From the NCBI GenBank assembly GCA_031310005.1, contig JAQJAX010000011.1, forward strand, positions 124,001-188,000: 64,000 nt of DNA, written 5' to 3'. The notes beneath the pieces were generated by a model. It did not search any database, was not told the DNA's origin, and worked only from the letters and a program-made list of their open reading frames with translations. A program made the translations under genes and the position numbers. Positions within the stretch are counted from its first letter, which is position 1. Each line of letters starts with the position of its first letter. Below, in pieces: positions 11,880-23,603 of this stretch. The DNA comes from Dactylellina haptotyla (lineage: Eukaryota; Ascomycota; Orbiliomycetes; Orbiliales; Orbiliaceae).

Positions 11880-13150
11880 AATGATTCCCTAATAGTTTCT
11901 TTCTATATTTTTCTATATTTAGAAAAAATGAAGTAAAACAATATATTCTATATCGTATATTCTTATAATTATAACTGATAAAAATTTAAATATAATAGGA
12001 TTATTATAATAATATTTTGATAAAATAAATAAATTGGCAAAATTAAAAATTAAATATTTTCTGCCTTCTCTCCTATTTGACTTTACTCTATAAATTAAAA
12101 TAATTTAATAAAAAAAAATTAATAAATTATTTTAAAAATTATTTAATATCTAAAATAAAAATAAGGACTTTAAATGTAAAATAAATCTTCTTCCATATTC
12201 GCTATAGCTTATTAAAACTTCGTATATCTAATATAAAATTATTTTAGATTTAGTTTTATTAAAAAAAAATAATAATTTATTAACATACAAAATTAATAAA
12301 AATTAAGAATAGGTGAATCTAAAAAAACATTTATAAAAAAAATGTTTTTTATAAGATTTTTTTTTATTCTTGATTAAATATTATAAAATTACCCATTGGT
12401 ATATTTTTATGGGTTTTGTTCCATCAAGTATAAAATTATATTTTATCTTTTCATTTATCAATATCTATTACGTATATATTTGAAATTTACAAGCTGCCGC
12501 CATTTTTTATCGACTTTCCTGTGAATGAGTTTTACCTTACATTGGATTTTTTTATACCTCCTTAACTCCCGCCATTTTTTACGTATTTCATCCCTTTTAA
12601 TTTTATTTAAGTTAACTGTTAATATTTTAGCTACTACTTATTCTATGTTTTTACCAAAATTTATATTAAATTTATCTATATTCACACTTGATAATTTAGC
12701 TAATGTTTTCTCTATATGTTTGTAACCAAATAATGATACGGCTATTTTAAAAAATTATATTTAGGTTGTAAGAGAACAATATTATATTGTTCTTTTTCTA
12801 TACATTTTTCAAATTCACAATACTTTAATATCTTAAGTGTAAAATTTAAATAACCATATTTAAAAATAGCTTTATTAATTAATATTTTAAAACGAAGATT
12901 ACTAATTCATTTATTATTATAATAACCAGATAATATTTGAGCTATATTTACATTATTTTCTACATAAGATTTTTTATTTACATTAATTTTTCATCGGTAA
13001 TTACTAATTTACCTTTGTTTTATTTAATAATTTATAATTTTTGGGTACAACAGTTAGCATAAAACTTTACAGCCACAACAAAAAGTAAAATAAATTTATC
13101 GTTAAAGCCTAATACAGAATTATATACTTAAGAAAATTAAATAAACAAAA
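11880..13150 (-). mobile_element. Insert (probable decayed intron) in rnl 5' domain
   Basis: It separates the 23S 5'-end-like sequence (13160-13330, including GATTGCGGTATTTGGAAAC, comparable to E. coli GATTTCCGAATGGGGAAAC) from the E. coli 190-260 block at 11690-11880. It contains the relic of a GIY-YIG gene. No intact group I core was recognised, so calling it an intron is an inference. Confidence 0.45.
12560..13020 (-). pseudogene. Decayed GIY-YIG endonuclease gene
   Basis: The minus strand reads YRWKINVNKKSYVENNVNIA, then KAIFKYGYLNFTLKILKYCE and KEQYNIVLLQPKYNFLK. After one frame change it continues AVSLFGYKHIEKTLAKLSSV to a stop. This is the standard GIY-YIG order, but it is frameshifted, lacks a clear start, and the YVG element is altered to YVE. 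It is a homing endonuclease relic. Confidence 0.7.
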
Positions 13151-13350
13151 TAAAAAAAATGCTAATTTGCTTTTAGGTTTGACAAATAAGTTTCCAAATA
13201 CCGCAATCGCTAAATATTAAAACAATAAATTAAGTATCAAGTATATATTTACGCCTTAAATCATTTGGAAACCATCCACGTATTAAACCGGATGTCTTTA
13301 ATATAGATTTTGCCCTTGTGGAACATACTTTTTACCGAAATATCTAATAT

Positions 13351-14276
13351 AAAATAAATAAAGTAGTAATAGTTAGCAAGTGAATTATTTTACGAGCAAA
13401 TATCAGTAATCAGTTGTAATAATTATATAATATATTTTTAAATTTCATTATTTTTTTTATTAAAACAATTCTTTATGTAAAATTTTGTGGATTTTAAATA
13501 ATACCCTTTCTACTCATGTTCAACTTCAAGAGATAAAAAATTCTAGCTCACTAAATTTTTCATATGTTTATCCAGCTCTACGCAAGTATATCTATATTTT
13601 AGATGCTAAGATATAAACAATATTATACATTACGCCTTCAACATTAGAACATATTTCTACAATTATACATTAATTACTTTAAAAGTAAATCTTCATCCGA
13701 TAGTCCTATGGAGTATTCTCCCTCAACTATTTATAAGAAGTATTTACCTAATATAAGCCACAAGGTGTTAACATTTATAATTAAAGTACAATTTTAATAT
13801 CCTGTCCTACCAAAATGTTACCATAAATTAAACACTAACTGCGTAAATATTAAAATCATTTAAAATAAAACTAATAAGTATAATAAAAAGCAAAAATTTT
13901 TATTTATTTATGTATCATATAATATCAATTTATAAATCCCGCCTAAATATCTTCCCTATAATTTAAAGTTTATTTTATTTCACCCCCCCCCTCAAAAAAA
14001 AAAAATATCAAATGATTTAGTTTTAAGATATTGTTATTTTATCACAAGATGAATCTGTAAACCTCTAAAATATGTATGTCCATAAATAAACATTATTATA
14101 AAAAGACCTTTAATTTAAATATCAAAGTTTTAATTATAAATAAATATATATATTAATATACAATACTTAAATAAACAAACCAGATCCAATAAATTAAATA
14201 AAAAATTTTCTTATTTATTTTAAACAATTACAATAGCATGTAATAGATTAGCAACATTTGTTTTTATATAAAAATT
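13351..14276. other. Unassigned spacer with structured-looking patch
   Basis: 13490-13830 is less AT-rich than typical spacer and purine-rich on the minus strand, like the rRNA genes here. No ORF and no tRNA fold was found. It could be a small structured RNA or a dead intron. Confidence 0.35.
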
Positions 14277-14349
14277 TCGGATTATTATGACTCGAACATA
14301 AGAATTCCCCAACCCAAATGAGGCGCCTTACCAACCTGGCTCTAATCCG
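14277..14349 (-). tRNA. trnP(ugg): tRNA-Pro(UGG)
   Basis: Acceptor CGGATTA pairs with TAATCCG. The anticodon arm is CCTCA-TTTGGGT-TGGGG and the T arm TTATG-TTCGAGT-CATAA. Confidence 0.93.
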
Positions 14350-14371
14350 TTAATTAACTTTAATTGAATAA

Positions 14372-14460
14372 CAGAGAATATCCGATTTGAACGGATGTGA
14401 CTAAATATAGCCAAATAAGACTCAAGCTTATCACCATAAACCGGGCTCGGTCAATTCTCT
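14372..14460 (-). tRNA. trnS(uga): tRNA-Ser(UGA)
   Basis: Acceptor AGAGAAT pairs with ATTCTCT, the anticodon arm is ATAAG-CTTGAGT-CTTAT, and a long variable arm and the T loop TTCAAAT follow. Confidence 0.93.
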
Positions 14461-14709
14461 TATTTAAATTTTCTTTGCTCCATTTTTTACTTTACTTATA
14501 CTTTATTGTGCTATAACCCCGTTAGAGCTGAAATTAAACTTTATTTTAATAATAAAAACTTTTATTTGATAAAAAGTTTATAAATAAGGTAAAATTTATT
14601 AATATAACAACATTAAATTATTAATATTATAAATTTATTCTTCAATAAATGTAAAAAATTAAATATTTATTTTTAATTTATTATAATCAAATATATTTTA
14701 TAATAAAAA

Positions 14710-14780
14710 TGGTTCTTTCAAGATTCGAACTTGAATAGTATTCTTATCAAAAATATACTTTACCGTTAAGTTAAAAAACC
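14710..14780 (-). tRNA. trnI(gau): tRNA-Ile(GAU)
   Basis: Acceptor GGTTTTT pairs with AAGAACC (with a wobble and a mismatch). The anticodon arm is TATTT-TTGATAA-GAATA and the T arm TCAAG-TTCGAAT-CTTGA. Confidence 0.9.
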
Positions 14781-15947
14781 TGTAAAAAATATAATTAATC
14801 ATTTAGTATTAATCAAAAAATAATTTTTTATTAAATAATTATTAGAAAATATATAAGAAAAATTTTATGAAAAATGTTTTATTTTATATAAAGAGGTATT
14901 TAAAATGAGTCCGTTAACCAACCATTTTTTTTCGTAGATAATATCTAAATTAATAAAAAATTACTTTAATATTACACCTTTCAGGGTATACAGTTATTTA
15001 CTAAACTATAGGTTAATTTTAGGATTATGTTTTTATGCCTCCCTAATTTTCATTGAAAAGTAATTATAATTTTATTTTTGGTCCAACTATGAAGTTTACT
15101 ACAGAATATGATTACCGTCCTGTATATCTTTGATAATTTAGCTACATCATTTTAAAGCTCTACCTATCTAAATTTTATTATTAGATATTCATTATTTATC
15201 TTAGACAATCCCGTATTTAATTTTTATATTTTTTTACTCGTTTAGGTTCAGACTATTTACTTTTATGAAGTATACGATCGGTTTGCCGTATTATCTTAAA
15301 TTTAATTTATGATAAAGACTAATTTTGTATAAACTATACGCTTTAATAGTAAGGTTGCATACCGGGTATTAAAATTTCATAGCTTTCATATTAAAAACAC
15401 GATCAATATAAAATAAAGATCAAGAATAAATCCTTTTATAATTCTAAAATAAAAATATTACTTTTAAATCGTATATGCACCTTTCAATGCATACAGGTTT
15501 TACCTAATAATATATTTGACATTATCTTACCTTTTACTAATAATCGAGTTAAAACCTTATAAACTATTACTTTACCATATTTTTGATTGCCACCATTCAC
15601 GTTTTAGTTGATTTTGCCAGTATGCTATTCTACATAGTTTTTAATCGAATAAATTAGTTTAGTTCGTCTCCGAAGTATTGATAATTATAATAAGGACGTA
15701 GTTTAATATTTCTTATTTGTCCTTATTAACAGGCGTAAAATATCTAAAGTGACATATTATTAAAAACAATAAAATATAAAAATTATAAATTTTAGTTTAA
15801 TTAAATCTACAATAGAAATTTAAACTTTATTATTTTACATTTTTAATTTATATAAATTTGTTTTATACGGCTTGCTATAGTATATATATATAAAAAGTTA
15901 GGGTTAAAAATTTTATCTTGTATTTTATAATCTTACAACAAAAAACA
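14781..15947. other. Unassigned region, possibly a structured RNA
   Basis: 14880-15790 has rRNA-like composition (purine-rich on the minus strand, less AT-rich than spacer) and no ORF of useful length on either strand. The large and small rRNAs are accounted for elsewhere. No RNase P RNA core could be placed with confidence. Confidence 0.35.
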
Positions 15948-16019
15948 CAAGAGCACTCAGGTTTGAACTGAGAAACAAAAGGTTGAAGCTTTTAATTTTT
16001 CCTATTAAATTATACTCTT
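15948..16019 (-). tRNA. trnW(uca): tRNA-Trp(UCA), reads UGA
   Basis: Acceptor AAGAGTA pairs with TGCTCTT. The anticodon arm AAAAG-CTTCAAC-CTTTT gives UCA, and the T arm is CTCAG-TTCAAAC-CTGAG. Anticodon UCA decodes UGA and UGG, which supports genetic code 4 for all CDS calls here. Confidence 0.95.
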
Positions 16020-16046
16020 AAATTTATTCTATTTTTAATTTATTTA

Positions 16047-16125
16047 CAGAAAAGAGATGATTCGAACATCCATGTGTTTCCACAATATTTAGCAAATATT
16101 TTACCCTACCTATGGCTACTTTTCC
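16047..16125 (-). tRNA. trnS(gcu): tRNA-Ser(GCU)
   Basis: Acceptor GGAAAAG pairs with CTTTTCT, the anticodon arm is AATAT-TTGCTAA-ATATT, and a long variable arm and T loop TTCGAAT follow. Confidence 0.92.
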
Positions 16126-16487
16126 TTTAGCTTTTTAAAAAAATATAGCATGTTATATACCAATATTACTTATAAAAGGTAATATATAATTTTTTAAGTT
16201 TATTTTCAAAGTAAAAATTAAATAAATTCATAAAAACTATAAAAATATATTATAAAATTATATATTTTTATTAGAAATTTTAGATTATATAAATAAAATT
16301 TTTATTATTTACTAACCCTATAATATAAATATTTAAAGGATTATATAATTATTTTTATTTTTTTTTACAAAATATTAAAATTATTATTTTTATAAATATA
16401 GTAATTTAAAAATTTATAATAAAAAAATACTTTTTTATACTATTTTACGAAACAAATATTAAATTATAAATATAAATATATATATTT

Positions 16488-16560
16488 CGAGTCAGACCGG
16501 CTACGATCCGGCATCTCCATCCTCGACAAGGATAGCCTTTACCTATTAAGTTACTGACTC
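16488..16560 (-). tRNA. trnD(guc): tRNA-Asp(GUC)
   Basis: Acceptor GAGTCAG pairs with CTGACTC. The anticodon arm is TATCC-TTGTCGA-GGATG. Confidence 0.93.
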
Positions 16561-16773
16561 TCTAACTTAACTAAAATATAAATTATACAATATAAATATT
16601 TATTAAAAAAATTATTTATTGGCTTATTACTTATATATTATTATAAACAAAAAAATTTGATTTTTATTAATTTTTGAAACCAAAAAAAATTTTTTTTAAT
16701 ATTAATAAAAATATGTTTATAGTTAAGAGTAATTTAAATTAATTAATATAAACACTTATTTATTAAACCTTAA

Positions 16774-16844
16774 TGTGGCTAGCTGAAATCGAATCAGCAC
16801 AAATCAGGTGGAAGCTGATCAGTCTACCATTAACCTATAGCCAC
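16774..16844 (-). tRNA. trnG(ucc): tRNA-Gly(UCC)
   Basis: Acceptor GTGGCTA pairs with TAGCCAC. The anticodon arm is ATCAG-CTTCCAC-CTGAT. Confidence 0.94.
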
Positions 16845-16883
16845 TTTTATTAGCTTAATTAAGCTATGTAATGTATACATTAT

Positions 16884-16956
16884 AGAGTTCTAGGGGAATC
16901 GAACCCCTAACACAATGATTAAAAGTCATATGCTCTACCTATTGAGCTAAGAACTC
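16884..16956 (-). tRNA. trnK(uuu): tRNA-Lys(UUU)
   Basis: Acceptor GAGTTCT pairs with AGAACTC. The anticodon loop CTTTTAA gives UUU, and the T arm AGGGG-TTCGATT-CCCCT pairs fully. Confidence 0.94.
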
Positions 16957-17474
16957 TTCCCCCCCTATTTAATATACTGTATTATTTATTCTTAAAATTA
17001 TTTTAAATTTATATTTTAATCAACTAAATATGGAAAAATTAATAACATATCTTTATATAACCTTCTTATAATATATATATTTATTAATAAAACTTTTATT
17101 ATTGGTTATTAATTGTATTTAATTTTTATGACAAACTATTATTAATAATAAATTGATATTCTAAATTATAAAATTATACAAAATTTTTATAATTAATTTC
17201 AATAAATTTTATTAATAGCCATAATTTATTAGATAAATATATAATTTAAAAATTTAAAAAAAAACAATAATATTTTTTATATTAATATATTTAATTTTAT
17301 ATTTCTATAAACCTATTTTCGTTATTATCCTTATTCCACTTTATATTTATAAAAAATTTTTTTAATATAAGGGCATTATATAGGTAATCCAGGTTTTTAT
17401 ATGATATAAAAAATGGATTATAATTTAAATTAATTCTCTTATAAAATTACTTCAATTAAAAACTTGAAGTTATT

Positions 17475-17498
17475 AAAAACCACTTATAAGTGGTTTTT
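17475..17498. terminator. Palindromic hairpin with terminal T run
   Basis: AAAAACCACTTATAAGTGGT is the start of a perfect inverted repeat ending in T residues. It could act as an intrinsic-type terminator or RNA-processing signal on either strand; this is inference. Confidence 0.4.
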
Positions 17499-17627
17499 CT
17501 TAATTATATATTGTTTTAATTTTAGAAATTATTTTAATTATTTTTTTATTATTTTTATTTATATAATATTTATAAAAGCGTTATTTATATTAATTTATAA
17601 TGGCTTTAGCTAACTTTAAAATATTTT

Positions 17628-17700
17628 ATATAAAATAAATTTAAAATCTTTTATAAAAAATAAATTTAAAATCTTTTATATAAAATAAATTTAAAATTTT
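17628..17700. repeat. Short tandem repeat, about three units
   Basis: The unit ATAAATTTAAAATCTTTTAT (with flanking A/T) recurs about three times in tandem. Confidence 0.6.
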
Positions 17701-17758
17701 TATTTTTTGTTAGAAACGTGTATAATTTAACTACTCGCTCTTATAAAGATTATATTTT

Positions 17759-17916
17759 AAATAAAATATATTTTTAAAAATATATTTTGCCTATTTTAAA
17801 CCTAATAGTTTAAACTTAATCTACAGTATTTTTAGATAAATAAAATATATTTTTAAAAATATATTTTGCCTATTTTAAACCTAATAGTTTAAACTTAATC
17901 TACAGTATTTTTAGAT
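17759..17916. repeat. 79-bp tandem duplication
   Basis: Two adjacent 79-bp copies (17759-17837 and 17838-17916) are identical by eye. Each contains two inner palindromes, one around ATATTTTTAAAAATAT and one around TTTAAACCTAATAGTTTAAA. Confidence 0.85.
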
Positions 17917-17952
17917 AAAAATGAATAAATATTAATATAAATTTAATAAAAA

Positions 17953-17974
17953 ACTTCGAGCATTCGCTCGAAGT
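17953..17974. terminator. GC-containing hairpin followed by T run
   Basis: ACTTCGAGCATTCGCTCGAA begins a perfect 8-bp stem; AATTTTTTATT follows it on the plus strand. It is terminator-like, but no plus-strand gene lies upstream. Confidence 0.4.
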
Positions 17975-19019
17975 AATTTTTTATTCTTTAATTTTAAAAG
18001 ACAAAAAAAAAATAATTGGACTAGTTACAATAAATCTAATTCTATAGTTATTAGTTAAAATTATAAAGGTTACAATACTATACCTTTTATTTAAAATATC
18101 TATTATAGATAAACCCTTATCCATCCTCTTAATATATATATAAATTATATTCAACTTATAATATTATTATTAAAATAAATTTAATTATAGTATTTATTCA
18201 GCTAATATTTTAATTTTACCATCCTAATTTATTATAATAATTATAATTAATTATAATTATTATAATTTAATTTTATTATAAAATTTAATAAATTAAAAAC
18301 ATAAACTAAACATATTTTACTTTTAATTTAAATAAGATTTAGTATTTTAGGTAATACTAAAATTTTTATATAATTATATTTAAAAATATAAAAATATTTA
18401 AAATTTATAAAGTACATTGAAAAATAAAATTTTATCCAAAAAATTGGCCTTTAATAACAAAATAACTAATTAAGTCATTTGTTAATTATTTATTAAAAAA
18501 AAAAAAAAAAAAAACAAAAAAAAAATTAAATTAATAATTAATATTAATTATAATAAAAACCACAATTAAACTTTAATAGAATTTTGTCAAATAATTTTTT
18601 TAATTTATAATATAAAAACTTTAATTTCATTAATAAATTTATTATTTTTTTCTAAAATAATAAATTATGATATTACATAAAATTTTCTTTATCATTTTTA
18701 ATCCTAACTTGTAAAATTTATTAAAATATTTACTAAAAATTTCTATATAATTTATTGTCACTTCATATAATTATAACATTTATTTATATAAATACTTATT
18801 TAAATGGTTTTTTTATTATATACAATTTAGCTTTAATAAATATAATTAATATTATTATCTAAAATATTAATAAATGATTATTAAAAAATTTAAAACTTCT
18901 TAAATGGTTAAATTTGTTTTTAAGTAGATATTTTATTAATTCAATTTTAAATATAGTATTTTTACATGTTTTATTCAAAAAGATTAAATATTTATTATAT
19001 AAAATTAGGTAAAAAAAAA

Positions 19020-19074
19020 AGCCACTACATTTAATATATTAAATTAAAAATTTATATAAAAATATAGGTGGCTT
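19020..19074 (-). terminator. Terminator-like hairpin 3' of a minus-strand accessory ORF
   Basis: AGCCAC and GTGGCT form the base of a long AT hairpin. Read on the minus strand, a run of about ten T follows it. It lies just beyond the 3' element at 19112-19136. Confidence 0.5.
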
Positions 19075-19111
19075 CAAAACTTAATTTAATAAATTATTAT
19101 TTATTTAAAAA

Positions 19112-19136
19112 AATAACAATAACGAAGGTTGAATAA
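19112..19136 (-). promoter_or_regulatory. Conserved 3' element
   Basis: A degenerate copy of the sense motif ATTCAACCTTTGTTGTTGTT, here ending AACCTTCGTTATTGTTATT in sense. It is downstream of the minus-strand ORFs at 19553-20208. Confidence 0.6.
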
Positions 19137-19552
19137 CAAAAGTTAAATAAAAACTAACTTAATAGTTTTTTTTACTATTTTATTATATATTATTCAAATA
19201 AATTTATGAGTTTCAAGCATAAATTTATTTACATAACATAGAATTTAATTCTATAACAAGATTGAATTATCTGTTATGCTTTAAATTAATAATTATTAAA
19301 ATATTACCTAAATTACGACTTATTTTAAAATAATTTAAAATTAATCTAATATTAAAATACTATTTTGATTTTTAATTATATTTAATAAATTTTATTCATA
19401 AACAATTATTTTAAGAATAAACTTCAGTTAGAAAAGGGAATAATATTAATTGATTATATAATATTATAAAATTTTATTTAATTTAGCATTATCTCAAAAT
19501 TAAAACTTAATAATTATTTTTTATTGTTAAAATTTTTATTTGTCATAGATAT

Positions 19553-19700
19553 TTATTTAGAATTAGGATTAGGGTTATTGTTAAAAAACTCTTGAGCTGA
19601 TGAATTATGTAGTGATCTTACTTGTAAAGTTACTTCAATTAGTATAGAACTTGGAGCTAGCTCTATATGGGTATTTAAGAGTATTTTAATTAAAATTATA
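19553..19700 (-). CDS. Small ORF fragment, paralogue of the 52-residue ORF
   Basis: The frame ends ...VRSLHNSSAQEFFNNNPNPN, then a TAA at 19553. This tail matches the 52-residue ORF at 23858-24016 (YENSSVQELFNQKPNPKPNE). No start codon is evident. The two also share downstream sequence (19110-19330 versus 23600-23830), so a whole gene-plus-3'-region unit was duplicated. The function is unknown. Confidence 0.45.
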
Positions 19701-19785
19701 ATTTATATTTATATTACTATTATCTTCGGTTAAATTGTATCAGATAAATCTAAGGAAGTTAAAATAAGATTTTTTATTTGTCTTT

Positions 19786-20208
19786 TTATGAAAAATTTGT
19801 TTTTAGACTTCAAGAATTACTATTAAATTTAGCTCTTAATTTATTTTTTTCGTCAGATCTTTTATACCCATATTTAGAAAATATAATTAAAACATCCCCA
19901 GCACTATAAGTAAATATGTTATTAAATTTATAATAATAATTATTTAAATTTAATTTAATAAAATAATTACTTAAAATTAAAATACTAAAACTAAATAATC
20001 CAATAAATAAATTAAAATTAAATAATTCAGGTAAAACAGGAAATATATTAAAGATTTGAATAAATCAGTTAGTAATTTGATTAAATATAACCAATAATAT
20101 TTTTATTTGTTCTTGGATATAACCCAAATAAGGTTCAATATTTACTAATATAAATATTAAAGAAGGTTTTATAATTTCAAAACAATATCCAGTTTTACCT
20201 CAAGATTT
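19786..20208 (-). CDS. Unknown hydrophobic protein, start not resolved
   Basis: An open frame of 141 codons under code 4 runs from just after a TAA at 20209 to a TAA at 19786. In-frame TGA codons are read as Trp. A central hydrophobic segment (LFIGLFSFSILILSNYFI) suggests one membrane span, preceded by another hydrophobic stretch (PSLIFILVNI). There is no ATG start, so it may be a fragment or use a non-AUG codon. No family is recognised. It lies between rns and the small paralogous ORF, on the edge of the accessory island. Confidence 0.4.
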
Positions 20209-20589
20209 TTAATTGTATATTTGTAATAATATAATCTATTATATCTACATGTCCTCATTTAATATATTTTAATTATTTAAAATTAAATGCACTAATCTAC
20301 AATGTATAAAAAATATATCCTTAAAAAATAGTTTTATCTATATTAGATATTATAATATTTTTTTTCTAAATATATTTTTTAATTTTATAAATTATAACAG
20401 AAAATTGTTTTTTAAAAATTTATAACAAAATTATTTTTTTTAAATATATAACAGAAAATTATTTTCTGTTTCTGCTATAATCTATAACAAAAATTATAAC
20501 AGAAAATAAGTGGGGGGGCGTCTTGTTAATATTTAATCATTCCCGTGCAACTTCCCAGTTTTTGTCTTTACCCTTGTATATTAGGTAGG

Positions 20590-20935
20590 CTGACATATTT
20601 CCATTTATATTTCATAAATGCTAGACTATAACTTAAGCCTATCAGAATATGATAAGCCAACTCACATTTAGTCGTTTAACTGCATACCGTATAATAGGTA
20701 CTTGGCTGCAGATTATCCATTTTATTTCTATATTTCAATAATTTTTGCCATACAACAAGTATTACCTGTTTCATATAAATATTACTGCTTATATTAAGCA
20801 TATTGAACTTTAGGATCTTCCCCGCAGTTTGTAAGTTTCGCTTTAAATAAATTTAAAACTAGCATTGGTTAGCCAATACTCTTTGTAGCTAAAAATAATT
20901 ACCTAAATTATTTTAAGTTAACTACACGAACCATA
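20590..20935 (-). mobile_element. Group I intron 2 in rns, no ORF
   Basis: Core in sense: GGATAATCTGCAGCCAAG (Q), AGTTAAACGACTAAATG (R) and AAGTTATAGTC (S). It is strikingly like atp9 intron 2 (35558-35880), including the loops between elements. The ends are approximate. Confidence 0.72.
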
Positions 20936-20999
20936 TTTCGCGAGTAAGGGGCTTACTTCTCCTTCGCGCAAAGCGCAATGGTCAAGTCTTAAGATTTAC

Positions 21000-21470
21000 T
21001 TATTGAGGCGCCCTTTTCCATAGATATATGAATTATAAAATAAATATATCCTCTCCCTCTTGCAAGGGTTGATTCTTTCAAACCAGGTCCGACTATCTCT
21101 TCGTTTTCCTTTCGGCTTCGCTTCAACTTAAATTTTATCTTTTTTAAGCTTACAACTTGAGGGCATTTACCTCTAACGTGGAACGTTTAGTCTGTTAGCT
21201 TTGTCGGGAGTAGTATTAAACTACTCTGACGAGTTAGCACCGTCTTGTCCATTTTCTTCTCAGAAGCCTATATGTATAACATATGGATTGATATCTTTAC
21301 AACTGTTTTTTCATTATAAGGCTCTCTCTTATAACTTTGTTAGTAAAGCTTTAGGATATTGACAGTTTTGATCCATTCTTAAGCTAATAATAGGAAACCT
21401 CACTTCCTAAATAACTTAACACCAATCAAAGCCGCGCATACGAAGAAAGATTCTCAAATGCCATAAGCCC
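21000..21470 (-). mobile_element. Group I intron 1 in rns, no ORF
   Basis: Sense core GACAAGACGGTGCTAACTC, CTAACAGACTAAACG and AAGAGATAGTCGGACCTGG is a group IC-like Q/R/S set, different from the other introns here. It lies in the 3' minor domain. The ends are approximate. Confidence 0.65.
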
Positions 21471-23235
21471 AGTTGCTTATACTTTTTATTTGAATCCCCC
21501 AAACTTATTGCACGCACAATTTTCAGCGCCTGACGAGTGGTTAGTACCAATCTGAGATAAAATTCACCGTGCCGTTGTGATACACGATTACTAGTAATTT
21601 CTTTTTCATGTAGTCGAATTTCAGACTACAATCCATTATTTTTTATTTCCTTTTTTTGGGGATTAGCTAAAATTCACATTTTTGCATCCCTTTGTAAAGG
21701 CATATGTGGCACGTCAGTAGCCCATAACATTAACTTTTTTACAATAGAAGGGCCATGATGACTTGTCTTACTCCCGGTTATCACTTGCCATTATCTTAGT
21801 GAACTAATCTATTTATTTATAAATACAAATATTTAATATTTTTAAACATTAAAATTATTATTTTTATAATATTTAATATAAATATCTTTCCCTACACTAT
21901 AAAAATGTTTTATCTTAATAATTTATATTTTTATATAAAATTTATTGCTAAATAACATTTAATATTAAAATATTTGCTTAATATATTTTTATAATAAATA
22001 TTTTTATAAATATATTAATAATTTATATTTTTTAAATAAATTAAGGGCTTACGCTAATTGTTGGATCTAACCATGATCTCACGACATTAACTTAAGACAG
22101 CCGTGCAACACCTGTAGCTAGCATATATGACTTATTTATTGAAATAAATCCATATGATAAAATTTATCTGTTATTTATTATCCTATAATCCTTAATTTAA
22201 GGACAGATTTAATAACTCGTTTATAAAATAATTATATTTTTTATATTTTGCTAGCTATGCAAGTTATGGTAAGATTTTTCGTGGGTCATCGAATTAAAGA
22301 ACATACTTCACTACTGGTTTCAAAAAACGGTCTAATGATTTCAGTTTCTACGTTGCCGAATTACTCTTGAGGTGGAATGCTTACACTTTCATTTATAGGC
22401 CAAAATATATTTCTAACCTATGGCATTCAGCGTTTTCTGCAAAGACTACTAGGGTATCTAATCCTGTTCGTTACCTAAGCCTTCGTCCCTCAACGTCAGT
22501 TTTTACTTAAAAGGTTGCCTTCGCCTTTACCAGTCCTAAAGGTATCATCAAATTTCATCTCTCCACCAGTAGTACTCCCCTTCTCACATAAAACTCTAGA
22601 AATTCCGTCCCCTCGCAGGCTTGAACTTCCGTCTAGGTACCCTTTAAACCCATTAAAGATGAATAACACTAGTCTATCATGTCTTACCGCGACTGCTGGC
22701 ACATGTGTTTGTCAAGACACTTGAATTAGAAAATTGTCATTATCATTATTCTATTCAGAACTTTAATCCTAGGCTTTTGACCTAAGGCTTGGACCCAATT
22801 ATATAAATTACTTTACATAACTCTATCCTTGCCTCTCAGATATTGACTAGTTTAAACTAGGAGAGGCCATTCTTTCAAATTGCTGGTTCAGCCTTTCGGC
22901 TATTGACCAATATCCCCCACTGCTGTACTATCATGCATTGAATTTTATTCATATCCAATGTGATCGATCGACCTTTCAGCCTCGACTACGGGATGTTAAG
23001 CTAGTTGAGCAATTACCTCTACTACTACCTACCCGAGATGCAACTAGTATCTTAAAGCAGATTTCTCCTTTTATTATGAGGTATTTTATCCCTCACTTTA
23101 AGGTAACCAATTCATCATTTACTCACCTGTACACCACTTTTGTAGTTAACAAATGTTTACTACATACGTACGATTAGCATGTGTCAGGCATTTGAATAGC
23201 GTTCATTCAGAGCCATCATCAAACTCAACTTAATT

Positions 23236-23600
23236 TTTATTTTTTTTTTTATTAAAATGTATAGATTTTTATACTTTATTATATGATTTTTTATAAACAC
23301 ATAATTCTTATAATCACAAAATAAGAATTTAAATATATATAATAAATATAATATTATTATAAATTTATTTATTTTAAATAGTATAATTATTAAATTGTTT
23401 AAATATTTATACTTTGTGCTTGTGTTATATTTTAAAAATAAATTCTTATAATCACTAAATAAGAATTTTTATTATAATAAATTATTAATATATAATATTA
23501 AATATAATTTATTAATTTATTATTAGCAATATAATTATTTTAATGGGTGGCCAATTTATAAACTTAATTAAAATAAGTTTATAAATTGTTTATTTTGTTA
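23236..23600. other. AT-rich spacer 5' of rns
   Basis: No gene. It contains two copies of a TTCTTATAATCAC..AATAAGAATTT repeat (about 23305-23330 and 23443-23470). A long inverted repeat at 23551-23588 pairs AATTTATAAACTTA with TAAGTTTATAAATT, 3' of the 52-residue ORF. Confidence 0.5.
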
Positions 23601-23603
23601 TAG

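Larger units (their letters stand above)
1990..13350 (-). rRNA. rnl: Large-subunit ribosomal RNA, intron-rich
   Basis: Conserved 23S blocks occur in order on the minus strand. The 5' domain is at about 13160-13330 and 11690-11880 (GAAAAGAAATCAA...GAGATTC). E. coli 450-580 lies at 11300-11500 (CGTACCTTTTGCATAATGGG) and 740-790 at 11170-11265. The GGGATAGCTGGTT block is near 9450, the 1000-1160 region at 7100-7330, domain III at 6900-7040, and the 1640-1780 region at 6600-6740. GGTCCAAAGGTAGC is near 6400. The peptidyl-transferase block AGTTACGCTAGGGATAAC is near 3105, and a sarcin-ricin-like TACGAAAGGAACTGG near 2310. The 3' end is set by eye near 1990. The 5' end near 13350 is inferred from a weak match to the 23S 5' domain. 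Group I introns and inserts interrupt it. Confidence 0.85.
16957..19100. other. Long AT-rich spacer with repeats and hairpins
   Basis: No gene was found. It holds a hairpin at 17475-17498, short tandem repeats at about 17628-17700, a 79-bp tandem duplication at 17759-17916, a hairpin at 17953-17974 and a poly-A stretch near 18496-18530. Confidence 0.6.
20530..23235 (-). rRNA. rns: Small-subunit ribosomal RNA with two introns
   Basis: The minus strand starts GAGTTTGATGATGGCTCTGA at about 23235 (E. coli 16S position 8 region). GCCAGCAGTCGCGGTAAGAC lies near 22690, the 690-780 region with GATACCCTAGTAG near 22450, and GGTGGAATGC... AATTCGATGACCCACG near 22290-22370. The 1050 region GCACGGCTGTC is near 22100 and TAGTAATCGTGTATCACAACGGCACGGTGAAT near 21580. 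After that the decoding-end sequence is broken by two group I introns. The 3' end near 20530 is approximate. AT-rich expansions fill 21830-22040. Confidence 0.9.

Noticed and set aside
14990-15120. Possible RNase P RNA core (ACAGAATATGATTACC with GTAATTAT)
   Set aside because: The two strands form only a local hairpin and the expected GGAAAGTC partner was not found.
22496-23177. Three open frames on both strands within rns
   Set aside because: They fall on conserved 16S-like sequence and are shadows of the rRNA gene.
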